Positions 24,179 to 31,705 of a stretch of DNA of 64,000 bases are shown piece after piece. The stretch spans positions 62,001-126,000 of the forward strand of contig NZ_JAWCUD010000010.1 of NCBI RefSeq assembly GCF_032461945.1, read 5' to 3'. Both the position numbers and the translations under genes were made by a program. The DNA is from Paenibacillus_E violae. GTDB lineage: Bacteria > Bacillota > Bacilli > Paenibacillales > NBRC-103111. Under the pieces are notes generated by a model, which made no database searches, had not been told where the DNA came from, and saw only the letters and a list, made by a program, of their open reading frames with translations. Positions within the stretch are counted from its first letter, which is position 1. The number at the start of each line of letters is the position of its first letter.

Positions 24179-25228
24179 ATGGAGAATCAGGAATTGTTTG
24201 ATGTAACGATCATCGGAGGAGGCCCGGCAGGGCTTTACTCTGCTTTCTATAGCGGCTTGAGAGAAATGAAAACAAAGATTATTGAGTATCAGCCACAGCT
24301 TGGCGGCAAAGTGCATGTCTACCCGGAAAAGATGATCTGGGACGTTGGCGGTCATACACCGCTGCCTGGCGCAAAGCTGATCGAGAAACTAGTCGAACAA
24401 GGATTAACATTCTCGCCGGAGGTTGTCTTAAGTGAGAAAGTCGAGTCGATCTGGCGCAATGAAGAGGGGATCTTTGAACTACTCGCTGCATCCGGCGCAA
24501 AGCATTTGTCGAAAACAGTCATAGTCGCAGTAGGCGGGGGCATTCTCAATCCCAAAAGGCTTGAAATCGAGGGTGCGGAACGGTATGAGGTATCTAATTT
24601 GAATTATACGGTGAAGTCTCTTGAGCGCTTTAAGGGTAAAACGGTCGTCATCTCTGGCGGGGGCAACTCAGCCGTTGACTGGGCTAATGAGCTGGAGCCT
24701 GTGGCTGGAAAAGTCTATTTAACGTATCGCAAAGATGCGCTTTCCGGTCATGAGGCTCAAGTGAAGCAGCTTATGGAAAGCTCTGTGCAATGTATTTTTA
24801 ATTCTTCGATTTGTAAATTAATTGCCGGTGCAAATCACGAAACGATTGAGCACGTTCAGCTTGAGAATCACGAAACGGGCGAAATTTCGTATTTGGAAAT
24901 TGATGAAGTCATCATTAATCACGGCTACGAGCGGGATACGACTTTACTTCAAAATAGCGAAGTGAAGATCGAGATCGTAGACGACTATTATATTAAAGGC
25001 AGCGCAGCGAGCGAATCTTCCATCGAGGGGATTTATGCAGCTGGCGATATTCTCAATCATGAGGGGAAAGTCCATCTGATCGCCGCAGCCTTCCATGATG
25101 CAGCGAATGCTGTAAATAAAGCGAAACAATTCATACAGCCAGGTGCCTACAAGTATGCTATGGTTTCTTCCCATAATGAAGTTTTCAAAGAACGAAATCG
25201 GGAACTAGTGAAGCAAATGTTCAGCTAA
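24179..25228 (+). CDS. Ferredoxin/flavodoxin-NADP+ reductase-like flavoprotein (YcgT/YumC type)
   Basis: A 349-residue protein; ATG 24179 preceded by AAAAGGAGTG. FAD-binding GGGPAGLYSAF sits at the N-terminus, the NADPH motif GGGNSAVDWAN in the middle and the second FAD contact GIYAAGDIL near the end. It is like a thioredoxin reductase but without the CxxC redox pair, which is the hallmark of the thioredoxin reductase-like ferredoxin-NADP reductases YumC and YcgT. The B. subtilis YcgT gene is known to be Fur-controlled. Here the Fur box and the divergent siderophore importer suggest it supplies electrons for iron release or Fe-S repair under iron limitation (inference). Confidence 0.92.
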   Translation: MENQELFDVTIIGGGPAGLYSAFYSGLREMKTKIIEYQPQLGGKVHVYPEKMIWDVGGHTPLPGAKLIEKLVEQGLTFSPEVVLSEKVESIWRNEEGIFELLAASGAKHLSKTVIVAVGGGILNPKRLEIEGAERYEVSNLNYTVKSLERFKGKTVVISGGGNSAVDWANELEPVAGKVYLTYRKDALSGHEAQVKQLMESSVQCIFNSSICKLIAGANHETIEHVQLENHETGEISYLEIDEVIINHGYERDTTLLQNSEVKIEIVDDYYIKGSAASESSIEGIYAAGDILNHEGKVHLIAAAFHDAANAVNKAKQFIQPGAYKYAMVSSHNEVFKERNRELVKQMFS

Positions 25229-25461
25229 CAGGACTCTTTAAATTGGTTGCTTTGGGAATAATACCTCTCGTACAAGCAAAGATGCTTCGTCAGGACTTCG
25301 AATTGCCAAAGAACGAGGAACCATGCAATTTCTGAGAAAAATACAGGTAAGGCCCACGTTTACAAATTTTTCCTAACAAAAGACGACAAGATTCCTTGGC
25401 ATTCCCGAAAAATACTATAATCTTGCTCCCCTCACTTCGACAGCTATTCCAATTGGGGTGT

Positions 25462-25478
25462 TGTACTATTTTAGTACA
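25462..25478. promoter_or_regulatory. Perfect dyad, candidate operator
   Basis: TGTACTA and TAGTACA arms with a TTT centre, 21 bases before the TTG start of the small gene at 25500. Its position suggests an operator. The rest of the gap from 25229 to 25499 shows no gene. Confidence 0.4.
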
Positions 25479-25499
25479 TACATCTAGGAGGTGCAGTGG

Positions 25500-25853
25500 T
25501 TGATAGATAAGAATATAAAGAGCAGAGCAGTTATGTTCGTAAAAAGTGACATGGAGCGGGTTGTGAGGGATTTGGAAAGTGGGATCATCACTAGGGATCA
25601 AGCTATTGGCAGTTTGAATACACTTTTCAACATCGCCTCCGGGATTGAAGATACGATGCAAATGCAAATGATTTGCAGGATGATTTCCTACATACGAACG
25701 ACAAGTTTTTACGGTCAAATTAAGAAGATGTATGCGAATAAAATGTTTCATGATCAGCCAGCACCAACGTCAGCGCCTGTACCTATGCAAGTACCAGCTG
25801 CTGAAGAAATAGCAGCCTCTTCTATGAAAATCCTCGAGAAAATCGTTCGATAA
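25500..25853 (+). CDS. Small protein of unknown function
   Basis: A 117-residue protein. I chose TTG 25500 because AGGAGG (25486-25491) is 8 bases upstream; the GTG at 25491 lies inside that ribosome binding site. The product is mostly helical (DMERVVRDLESGIITRDQ, then MQMQMICRMISYIRTTSF), with a Pro/Ala-rich linker (PAPTSAPVPMQVPA) and a final helix. No signal peptide, membrane segment or known motif is visible. The gene is monocistronic, flanked by a dyad and a terminator. Confidence 0.6.
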   Translation: MIDKNIKSRAVMFVKSDMERVVRDLESGIITRDQAIGSLNTLFNIASGIEDTMQMQMICRMISYIRTTSFYGQIKKMYANKMFHDQPAPTSAPVPMQVPAAEEIAASSMKILEKIVR

Positions 25854-25873
25854 GCATGTTAGGGGTTCTACAT

Positions 25874-25918
25874 AAAAAAGCCTTCAATCCAACGGTAGAA
25901 ATGGAATGAAGGCTTTTT
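25874..25918. terminator. Bidirectional terminator
   Basis: AAAAAAGCCTTCA and TGAAGGCTTTTT arms around an 18-base centre. It is shared by the small plus-strand gene and the minus-strand PhnB-like gene. Confidence 0.85.
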
Positions 25919-25931
25919 GACATTCCGATCT

Positions 25932-26363
25932 TTAGTTGTTCGTTGGTTGGTCAGTGAAAATGTGGAAGCCTACGCCAAACTTGTCGACTACTTGGCCATA
26001 TGCAGGGCTGAAGTGGGATTCTGACAGCGGGATAATGACGCGTCCCCCATCTTCCAGTGCATGGTAGATCGCTTTGGATTTCTCAACATCCTTGATCGAA
26101 ATGCAAATGGTAACATTGGCACCTTTCTGAACAGGTTGCCCAGGGAAGGCGTCGGACAGCATCAGACGCGTATCGCCCACCATCAGCATCGCATGTCCGA
26201 TAAGTTCATTAGCCTCTGAAGGGAGCGGGAAGTCCGGATTTGCTGGCATTTCACCAAACGTTTGTACGAAAACTTGTTTAGCTCCTAATGCCTTTTCATA
26301 GAATTGGATGGCTTCCTTAGCGTTTCCTTCCATGACTAAATAAGGGTCTAAGCGTAATGTCAT
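25932..26363 (-). CDS. PhnB-like VOC family protein
   Basis: A 143-residue protein from ATG 26363, with GGAG about 10 bases upstream (a TTG one codon earlier is possible). It has the PhnB/3-demethylubiquinone methyltransferase-like VOC pattern: YLVMEGNAKEAIQFYEKALGA, HAMLMVGDTRLMLSD and a C-terminal YGQVVDKFGVGFHIF. These proteins are widespread, and biochemical roles are rarely known. It is divergent from rlmN, with a LexA-type box between them. Confidence 0.9.
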   Translation of the reverse strand: MTLRLDPYLVMEGNAKEAIQFYEKALGAKQVFVQTFGEMPANPDFPLPSEANELIGHAMLMVGDTRLMLSDAFPGQPVQKGANVTICISIKDVEKSKAIYHALEDGGRVIIPLSESHFSPAYGQVVDKFGVGFHIFTDQPTNN

Positions 26364-26453
26364 CAACCTTCAGCTCCTCGAGTTAATTTTGATTAGGATC
26401 AATGTTAAGAAAACCTTACCTCTTATTATTAACACAAAACGCGAAAAAAATAA

Positions 26454-26467
26454 AGAACATATGTTCG
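26454..26467. promoter_or_regulatory. LexA (SOS) box candidate
   Basis: AGAACATATGTTCG matches the Bacillus LexA consensus CGAACRNRYGTTCG at all fixed positions except the first base. It lies 91 bases upstream of the PhnB-like gene start and about 150 bases upstream of rlmN. Neither is a known SOS gene, so function is uncertain. Confidence 0.5.
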
Positions 26468-26615
26468 ATTAATTTGTAAATCTTTGATGAATCACTGGAA
26501 GCTCACTCCTCTTGTGTTCATGGACGATTTTTGGCACAATAATAACTAGATGGTAAGCTTCGGCTGTTTCATAGAAATTGGACTGTAAGTGAAAGTCTTG
26601 AAAAGAGGATAACAC

Positions 26616-27698
26616 ATGAATAAAGGATCCATTTATGGATTAACGTTTGATCAATTAGTTGCTTGGCTCGCTGAAAAAGGATTCAAAAAGTCGCGGGCTT
26701 TACTTGTATGGGATTGGCTGTATGGGAAGCGGGTAACCTCGTTCTCGGAGATGACGGATGTTAAACAGGACTGTCTTCAGGTGTTGGAGGAGCATTTCGC
26801 CATTCAAACCTTGACGGAGCATCTGAAACAAGAGTCGGCGGATGGGACAATCAAATTCCTGTTTAAATTGATGGACGGCAACCTGATTGAAACCGTGCTG
26901 ATGCGTCACAAATACGGGCTGTCCGTATGTGTAACAACACAAGTTGGCTGCAATATCGGGTGCAGCTTCTGTGCAAGCGGTCTGCTGGCTAAGAGCCGGG
27001 ATCTCACCAGCGCAGAAATTGTGGAACAAATTATGAAGGTTCAGCTTCATTTGGACGGCAAGGGCGCGAATGAGCACGTTAGCCACATTGTTGTCATGGG
27101 AATTGGCGAGCCTTTCGATAATTTCAAGAACATGGTGGATTTCATCCGCGTCGTAAAAGATCAGAAAGGTCTTGATATTGCCGCTAGACATATCACCGTT
27201 TCCACAAGTGGTCTTGCTGATAAAATCAGAGAATTCGCGGATTCCGATTTGAAGACGAACCTCGCGATTTCCTTGCATGCCCCGACGAACGAGCTTCGGA
27301 CGCGGATTATGAAAATTAACAAAGCGATTCCTATTGAAAAGTTGATGAGTTCGATTGAGTACTATCTGGAGAAAACAAACCGAAGAATTACAATCGAGTA
27401 CATTTTGCTGAAAGACGTGAATGACGGCAAAGAGCATGCTATCCAGCTGGCTGAGCTGATACAGCACATCCGTCAACTCGCCAATGTGAATCTTATCCCG
27501 TACAATCCGGTGGATGAGCATAGCCAGTACCAACGAAGCGAGCGGGAGTCCGTGCGGGCATTCTATGATACGCTCAAAAAGCAAGGCATTTCCTGCAGTG
27601 TCCGTCTTGAACACGGAACCGATATTGATGCCGCTTGTGGACAATTACGCAGCAAACAAATCAAGAAATCCACAGAGGATAACTTGGTTGCTCAATAA
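26616..27698 (+). CDS. rlmN: RlmN-family radical SAM 23S rRNA adenine methyltransferase
   Basis: A 360-residue protein; ATG 26616 behind AAAAGAGG. Radical SAM cluster ligands are Cys112, Cys116 and Cys119 in VGCNIGCSFC, and the GIGEPFDNF motif and the C-terminal DIDAACGQL carrying the second catalytic cysteine are present. RlmN methylates C2 of A2503 in 23S rRNA (and some tRNAs) through a methyl-cysteine intermediate. The ETVLMRHKYG and GEPFDN segments fit RlmN better than the C8-methylating Cfr. Paenibacilli can carry RlmN paralogues, so this may not be the only copy; the isolated position does not settle that. Confidence 0.85.
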   Translation: MNKGSIYGLTFDQLVAWLAEKGFKKSRALLVWDWLYGKRVTSFSEMTDVKQDCLQVLEEHFAIQTLTEHLKQESADGTIKFLFKLMDGNLIETVLMRHKYGLSVCVTTQVGCNIGCSFCASGLLAKSRDLTSAEIVEQIMKVQLHLDGKGANEHVSHIVVMGIGEPFDNFKNMVDFIRVVKDQKGLDIAARHITVSTSGLADKIREFADSDLKTNLAISLHAPTNELRTRIMKINKAIPIEKLMSSIEYYLEKTNRRITIEYILLKDVNDGKEHAIQLAELIQHIRQLANVNLIPYNPVDEHSQYQRSERESVRAFYDTLKKQGISCSVRLEHGTDIDAACGQLRSKQIKKSTEDNLVAQ

Positions 27699-27744
27699 AA
27701 AAGAACCTTCCAGTCCACAAGTTCGTGGTTTGGAAGGTTTTTTT
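27697..27744 (+). terminator. Rho-independent terminator of rlmN
   Basis: ACCTTCCA and TGGAAGGT arms with an inner CAC/GTG stem, followed by a run of seven T. The stop codon TAA is part of the left A tract. Confidence 0.85.
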
Positions 27745-27829
27745 CAGTAGATAAGAAAGTATAAGTTTTTTACTTTTGCTTCGCTCTACCTTGAGAACCA
27801 CGCTCGTCCTGAAAGGACGACGAAGTCGT

Positions 27830-28354
27830 TTATCCTTGGTACTTGCTAGTTTCCCGACCGCGCATAAACATTAAGGCCAAACCGACAACAATGAGCAGAG
27901 CGGCGAAGATGGGCTGATTGTGGAAAATGCCAGAGAAGAGCGATCCGATCGAGAAAATCGTAAAGAACAAGAGGGACATCACGGTCAAAATGTTGATCGG
28001 AATAAGCAGCCATTTATTGCGGCCTCCGAACCAATACAGCTCGAACAAACCGACGGCGGCTGCAAGCATAAAGCCCGGCCACATGAGATGCCAAATGTCG
28101 AACAGCATGGATATTTGGCAAACAACACCTGCCGTAAGCAGAATGCCGCCTGGCACCAGAACCCCTACACCTCTGCGATGCAAGATGAAGAAGTACAGCC
28201 AATGAAAGAAGACACCGACTGGAATGACGAATAAGGTTGGCCAGAAATATTCAAAAATGGTGCCCGTACTGAACGTGATTTCCCCTTTAAGAAACAGGAA
28301 GATGCCTAAAAGAATCAAGATCGGGCCGAGAAAAGCGCTGCGATTCATATTCAC
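27830..28354 (-). CDS. Membrane protein with LiaI/LiaF-like transmembrane region
   Basis: A 174-residue protein. GTG 28354 is chosen because AGGAGTG lies 8 bases upstream; the open frame further upstream has no support. There are six hydrophobic segments, starting FLGPILILLGIFLFL and including FWPTLFVIPVGVFF and LMWPGFMLAAAVGLF. The repeated short helices with Gly/Pro turns are typical of the LiaI-LiaF-like membrane module (also called DUF5668-like). No soluble LiaF C-terminal domain is present. These proteins are linked to envelope stress responses; no partner regulator is adjacent. Confidence 0.78.
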   Translation of the reverse strand: MNMNRSAFLGPILILLGIFLFLKGEITFSTGTIFEYFWPTLFVIPVGVFFHWLYFFILHRRGVGVLVPGGILLTAGVVCQISMLFDIWHLMWPGFMLAAAVGLFELYWFGGRNKWLLIPINILTVMSLLFFTIFSIGSLFSGIFHNQPIFAALLIVVGLALMFMRGRETSKYQG

Positions 28355-28438
28355 TATTTTCACTCCTATTAATTTATTCATTACATCTAGCATATCACGG
28401 TGCAAGAATCACGTCCTCCTGCTTAGGTGGAGGAACTT

Positions 28439-28456
28439 ATCAGTCTCAAGACTGAT
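28439..28456. repeat. Perfect 7-bp inverted repeat
   Basis: ATCAGTC and GACTGAT arms around TCAA in the divergent gap between the membrane protein and the secreted protein. A looser TCCTCC/GGAGGA dyad lies just before it (28413-28434). These could be operators or a weak terminator. Confidence 0.35.
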
Positions 28457-28585
28457 TTTGTCCGGCCGATTCCCTGCATGCTAACTTTTTGCTGGAGCTT
28501 CCTCCCTCTTTTATGAATGAAAACGACTCAAGCGTACACAATATAACGAGCTGTTTCCGATTTAGATGAAAAGGAGAATCTACCT

Positions 28586-29245
28586 ATGCAAGGCAAATGG
28601 ATCAAGTTAACGCTGCTCTCTCTCTCTATTGCGTTCAGTACGGCTCCACTTCGGGCAGAAGCGCAGATGGATGATCGTGCAGTGGCCGCTAAACAGATGA
28701 TGTACACGCAATCGATGGTGCAGTTGAAAAGCGACTTAAGAAGGCTATGGATGGATCACGCGATTTGGACCCGCAATTATGTGGTAAGCGCTTTGGCCGG
28801 TCTAGAAAATAAAGATAAAACACTGGCTAGGCTGTTAAGAAATCAGAAGGATATTGGGAATGCGATAAAGCCTTTCTACGGAGAGGATGCCGGGAACAAG
28901 CTGGGTGAGCTGTTGACGGAGCATATTGTAATCGCTGGCAAAGTAGTAGACGCGGCGAAAAGTGGAAATACGGCTGAGTTCGACAAAGTGAACAAGGACT
29001 GGTACCGCAACGCTGACGATATCGCCTCCTTTTTAAGCAAAGCTAATCCGAATTGGCCGATGAACACAGTACAGGATTTGATGTATGTTCACTTGCAAAT
29101 GTTGACGGAAGATGTGAAAGCCATGCTGGCTAAAGACTGGGATGCTGATATCCTGTGGTTCGATAAAGGCGCTGATCATCTTATGATGATGTCCGACGCG
29201 CTGACAGAGGGCATTATTAAACAATTCCCGCAAAAATTCAAGTAG
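28586..29245 (+). CDS. Secreted helical protein of unknown function
   Basis: A 219-residue protein; ATG 28586 behind AAAAGGAG. The signal peptide is residues 1-26 (hydrophobic core LTLLSLSIAFS, probable cleavage AEA-QM). The mature part is nearly all helix, with aromatic and Asp/Lys-rich surfaces (LWMDHAIWTRNYVVSAL, KPFYGEDAGNKLGELL, LMYVHLQMLTEDV). It resembles extracytoplasmic four-helix-bundle proteins of bacilli that often carry unreliable database names; I recognise no enzyme motif. It stands alone before a bidirectional terminator. Confidence 0.75.
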   Translation: MQGKWIKLTLLSLSIAFSTAPLRAEAQMDDRAVAAKQMMYTQSMVQLKSDLRRLWMDHAIWTRNYVVSALAGLENKDKTLARLLRNQKDIGNAIKPFYGEDAGNKLGELLTEHIVIAGKVVDAAKSGNTAEFDKVNKDWYRNADDIASFLSKANPNWPMNTVQDLMYVHLQMLTEDVKAMLAKDWDADILWFDKGADHLMMMSDALTEGIIKQFPQKFK

Positions 29246-29250
29246 ACATG

Positions 29251-29307
29251 AAAAAGGGACTGCTCCGAAGGTCATTTCAGACTTTCAGAGACAGTCCCTT
29301 TGATTTT
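29251..29307. terminator. Bidirectional terminator
   Basis: AAAGGGACTG (29253-29262) and CAGTCCCTTT (29292-29301), with T tracts on both strands. It is shared by the secreted protein gene and thrC. Confidence 0.8.
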
Positions 29308-30694
29308 AGAAGAACTTCACGAGCTGGTCTTTGATCTCCTCATTCGAACCGCCAACAACCGTCTGGAACTGCGGTTTGTCGAATAGAGCTTGAATTTGCT
29401 GCGGGTAGGTTTGCTCAATACCGCGCAAACGGATCGATTCATCGAATTTTGCCGGATGAGCGGTGGAAAGGGCTACCGTCACTTCGCTGTCCGCTGCGAT
29501 ACGGTCGGCAGCAGCGACACCACACGCTGTATGCGGATCAAGCAGATAGCCGTACTCCTTGTAATAGGAGCTGATTGTATCCAAACATTCCTCGTTCTGT
29601 ACGCCGTACGCGGCGAAATCCGCCTGCACCGCTTGCAGCTTGTCGGCAGGAATTACAATGCGACCTTCGGCTTTGAACTGCGCCATCAGGGTGGTCACGG
29701 CTTCTGCATCTTCGCCGTATAAATAGAACAGGTAGCGCTCGAAGTTGCTGGCTACTTGAATGTCCATGGAAGGGCTGTATGTGCCGCGGAAAGCTCCAGG
29801 CTGGTACACGCCTTCCTTCACGAAACGCTCAAGGATGTTGTTTTCATTCGTCGCAAGAATGAGCTTATGAACAGGAAGGCCCATCTTCTGAGCGAGATAA
29901 CCAGCGAAAATATCGCCAAAGTTGCCAGTCGGCACGCTAAAGTTAACTTTAGCTCCTGCATCGCCAGCTGTAACTTGGAAGTAAGCATAGAAGTAATAGA
30001 CCGTTTGCGCTAAAATGCGGGCGATATTGATGGAATTAATTGCGCGCAAGTGGTAGCGATGCTTGAACTCAACGTCGGCAAACAGCTCTTTGATAATGCG
30101 TTGGCAGTCGTCGAAAGTCCCTTCAACGGACAGATTCAGCACATTTTCGCTATCAACCGTCGTCATTTGCAGTTCTTGCACGCGGCTTACCTTCTGGTGT
30201 GGGTGAAGAATACAGATGCGGATGCCTTCTTTGCCACGCACACCTTCAATAGCGGAAGCTCCGGTATCACCGGAAGTTGCGCCGAGGATGTGAATAATCG
30301 AGTTCGTCTTGCGGGAGACATACCCGTACAGATTGCCCAGGAATTGCAGCGCGATGTCTTTGAAAGCAAACGTTGGACCGTGGAACAATTCCAGCACATA
30401 AGTGTCATCGTTCAGGCGTTTAACAGGCGTTACAGCTTCATCACGGAACGTGCCGTAGCTGTCCTCAACGAGCTGTTTCAATTCTGCGCGCGGGATTTCG
30501 TTTTCAATAAATAGGGAGAAAATTTCAAGAGCCAGCTCCGAGTAGGAGAGGTTTTGCCACTTCTGGAGCGTGTCTGCGGATAGTTGCGGGATCGTTTTGG
30601 GAACAAGCAAACCACCGTCGTTCGCCAATCCCATCAGGATGGCATCGATAAAGCCGAGGGGTTCTACTTTTCCGCGTGTGCTAATGTATTCCAT
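29306..30694 (-). CDS. thrC: Threonine synthase
   Basis: A 462-residue protein of the longer threonine synthase form. The N-terminal segment YISTRGKVEPLGFIDAIL is characteristic, and the PLP-binding lysine is Lys112 in HGPTFAFKD. ATSGDTGASAIEG and the phosphate-binding VPTGNFGDIFAGY are present. It converts O-phosphohomoserine to threonine. No homoserine pathway gene is adjacent, so it is expressed alone; the 130 bases upstream show no T-box or obvious attenuator. Confidence 0.96.
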   Translation of the reverse strand: MEYISTRGKVEPLGFIDAILMGLANDGGLLVPKTIPQLSADTLQKWQNLSYSELALEIFSLFIENEIPRAELKQLVEDSYGTFRDEAVTPVKRLNDDTYVLELFHGPTFAFKDIALQFLGNLYGYVSRKTNSIIHILGATSGDTGASAIEGVRGKEGIRICILHPHQKVSRVQELQMTTVDSENVLNLSVEGTFDDCQRIIKELFADVEFKHRYHLRAINSINIARILAQTVYYFYAYFQVTAGDAGAKVNFSVPTGNFGDIFAGYLAQKMGLPVHKLILATNENNILERFVKEGVYQPGAFRGTYSPSMDIQVASNFERYLFYLYGEDAEAVTTLMAQFKAEGRIVIPADKLQAVQADFAAYGVQNEECLDTISSYYKEYGYLLDPHTACGVAAADRIAADSEVTVALSTAHPAKFDESIRLRGIEQTYPQQIQALFDKPQFQTVVGGSNEEIKDQLVKFF

Positions 30695-30824
30695 ATTAGT
30701 CCCCTTATTCGAATGAATTTTCAGTTATTGTATCAAAAAACGAATCATTTGGACAGTGCGATCAGCCACGTTAAACAAAGAAACCTCCCATTTGGCATGG
30801 AAGATTTCAGCTTTTTACAAAAAA

Positions 30825-31529
30825 TTATTCTTCTTTATCAGCAACAACGATTTTCCAAGCAGTACCGATAGGCGGCAGGCTCTTCGTCAAAGCAGGTCCG
30901 TAGAATCCAATCACATTTGCGCCCTTCACAAGCTTTGAGGTCGCAACTTTCTTCCCATTCAAGTCAACGATAGCCGTATCTTTCGTCAAATTCAGCACGA
31001 TTTCGCTTGGCGAAGTTTCCGTTAAGCCCTCGCCTTTCACACGGATTCGCAGATCATCCTTATTTTCGCTGTGCAATTCTTCAATAACACCGGCTGTTCC
31101 CATCAGATCTTTTTGTATTTTCGCATCCAGAACCGTTACTTTGGACGTTGGCGTTTGCGGCGGCAGGCTCATCGTCATCACTATGGAATGTTCAGCCAAA
31201 ACGGTTAAGCCTACATGCAAATCGGCAAGACTAAGCTTAGTGCCATCGGCCATTTGAAAGACCGTATCTTTGTCGACGTTAAGAACAAGGCCGTCTGTGC
31301 CTACACCTTGAATGTGGATCAATGCATGATCGCCGTCCGCACGAATGGAAGTGATGACGCCTGTCGCTTGGATTGTTTTGGCCTCTTCCTTCATGGAGAA
31401 AGAGACGGTGAGGTTGCCTTTCATCGATTCTGCAGCAAATGTGTCGCTAGGCGTGCCGTAAGCTGTGCCCGCAGTCAACAAGGCAGATAGGGATAGAATG
31501 GCAAAACTTTTTTTCATAACAGGATGCAT
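30825..31529 (-). CDS. Secreted protein with two repeated beta-rich domains
   Basis: A 234-residue protein; ATG 31529 with AAAGGAAG 7 bases upstream. The signal peptide is residues about 1-32 (SFAILSLSALLTAG, cleavage near FAA-ES). The mature protein seems to hold two related units: residues about 52-125 (GVITSIRADGDHALIHIQG then LVLNVDKDTVFQM) and about 140-225 (GVIEELHSENKDDLRIRVKG then IVLNLTKDTAIVD). Each ends in a loop of the form MSLPP or KSLPP. This internal duplication suggests two OB-like or Ig-like modules facing the outside. Function is unknown. Confidence 0.72.
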   Translation of the reverse strand: MHPVMKKSFAILSLSALLTAGTAYGTPSDTFAAESMKGNLTVSFSMKEEAKTIQATGVITSIRADGDHALIHIQGVGTDGLVLNVDKDTVFQMADGTKLSLADLHVGLTVLAEHSIVMTMSLPPQTPTSKVTVLDAKIQKDLMGTAGVIEELHSENKDDLRIRVKGEGLTETSPSEIVLNLTKDTAIVDLNGKKVATSKLVKGANVIGFYGPALTKSLPPIGTAWKIVVADKEE

Positions 31530-31705
31530 GGAAGGACTTCCTTTCTATATGTAAAGTTGTCATTAGTCTGTCCTTCTTACATAAAAAATTTCCAAAATGT
31601 TGCAGGAACAGGAAAGTTTGATTAAATCGAACTTCCTCATGGACTTCACTCGAGCGAAACTATAGAATCAATTTATGTGTGTAACAATGGAAAGAGGTGG
31701 AATTC

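Noticed and set aside
26700..27644. 314-residue minus-strand open frame opposite rlmN
   Set aside because: Antisense shadow of the conserved radical SAM gene, with no ribosome binding site.
26616..27698. Cfr-type antibiotic resistance methyltransferase
   Set aside because: Motifs around the cluster and the RHKYG and GEPFDN segments follow RlmN; Cfr-specific residues were not recognised. A phylogeny would be needed for certainty.
30695..30824. T-box or other leader upstream of thrC
   Set aside because: Only about 130 bases separate it from the next gene, and no T-box sequence or terminator/antiterminator pair is visible.
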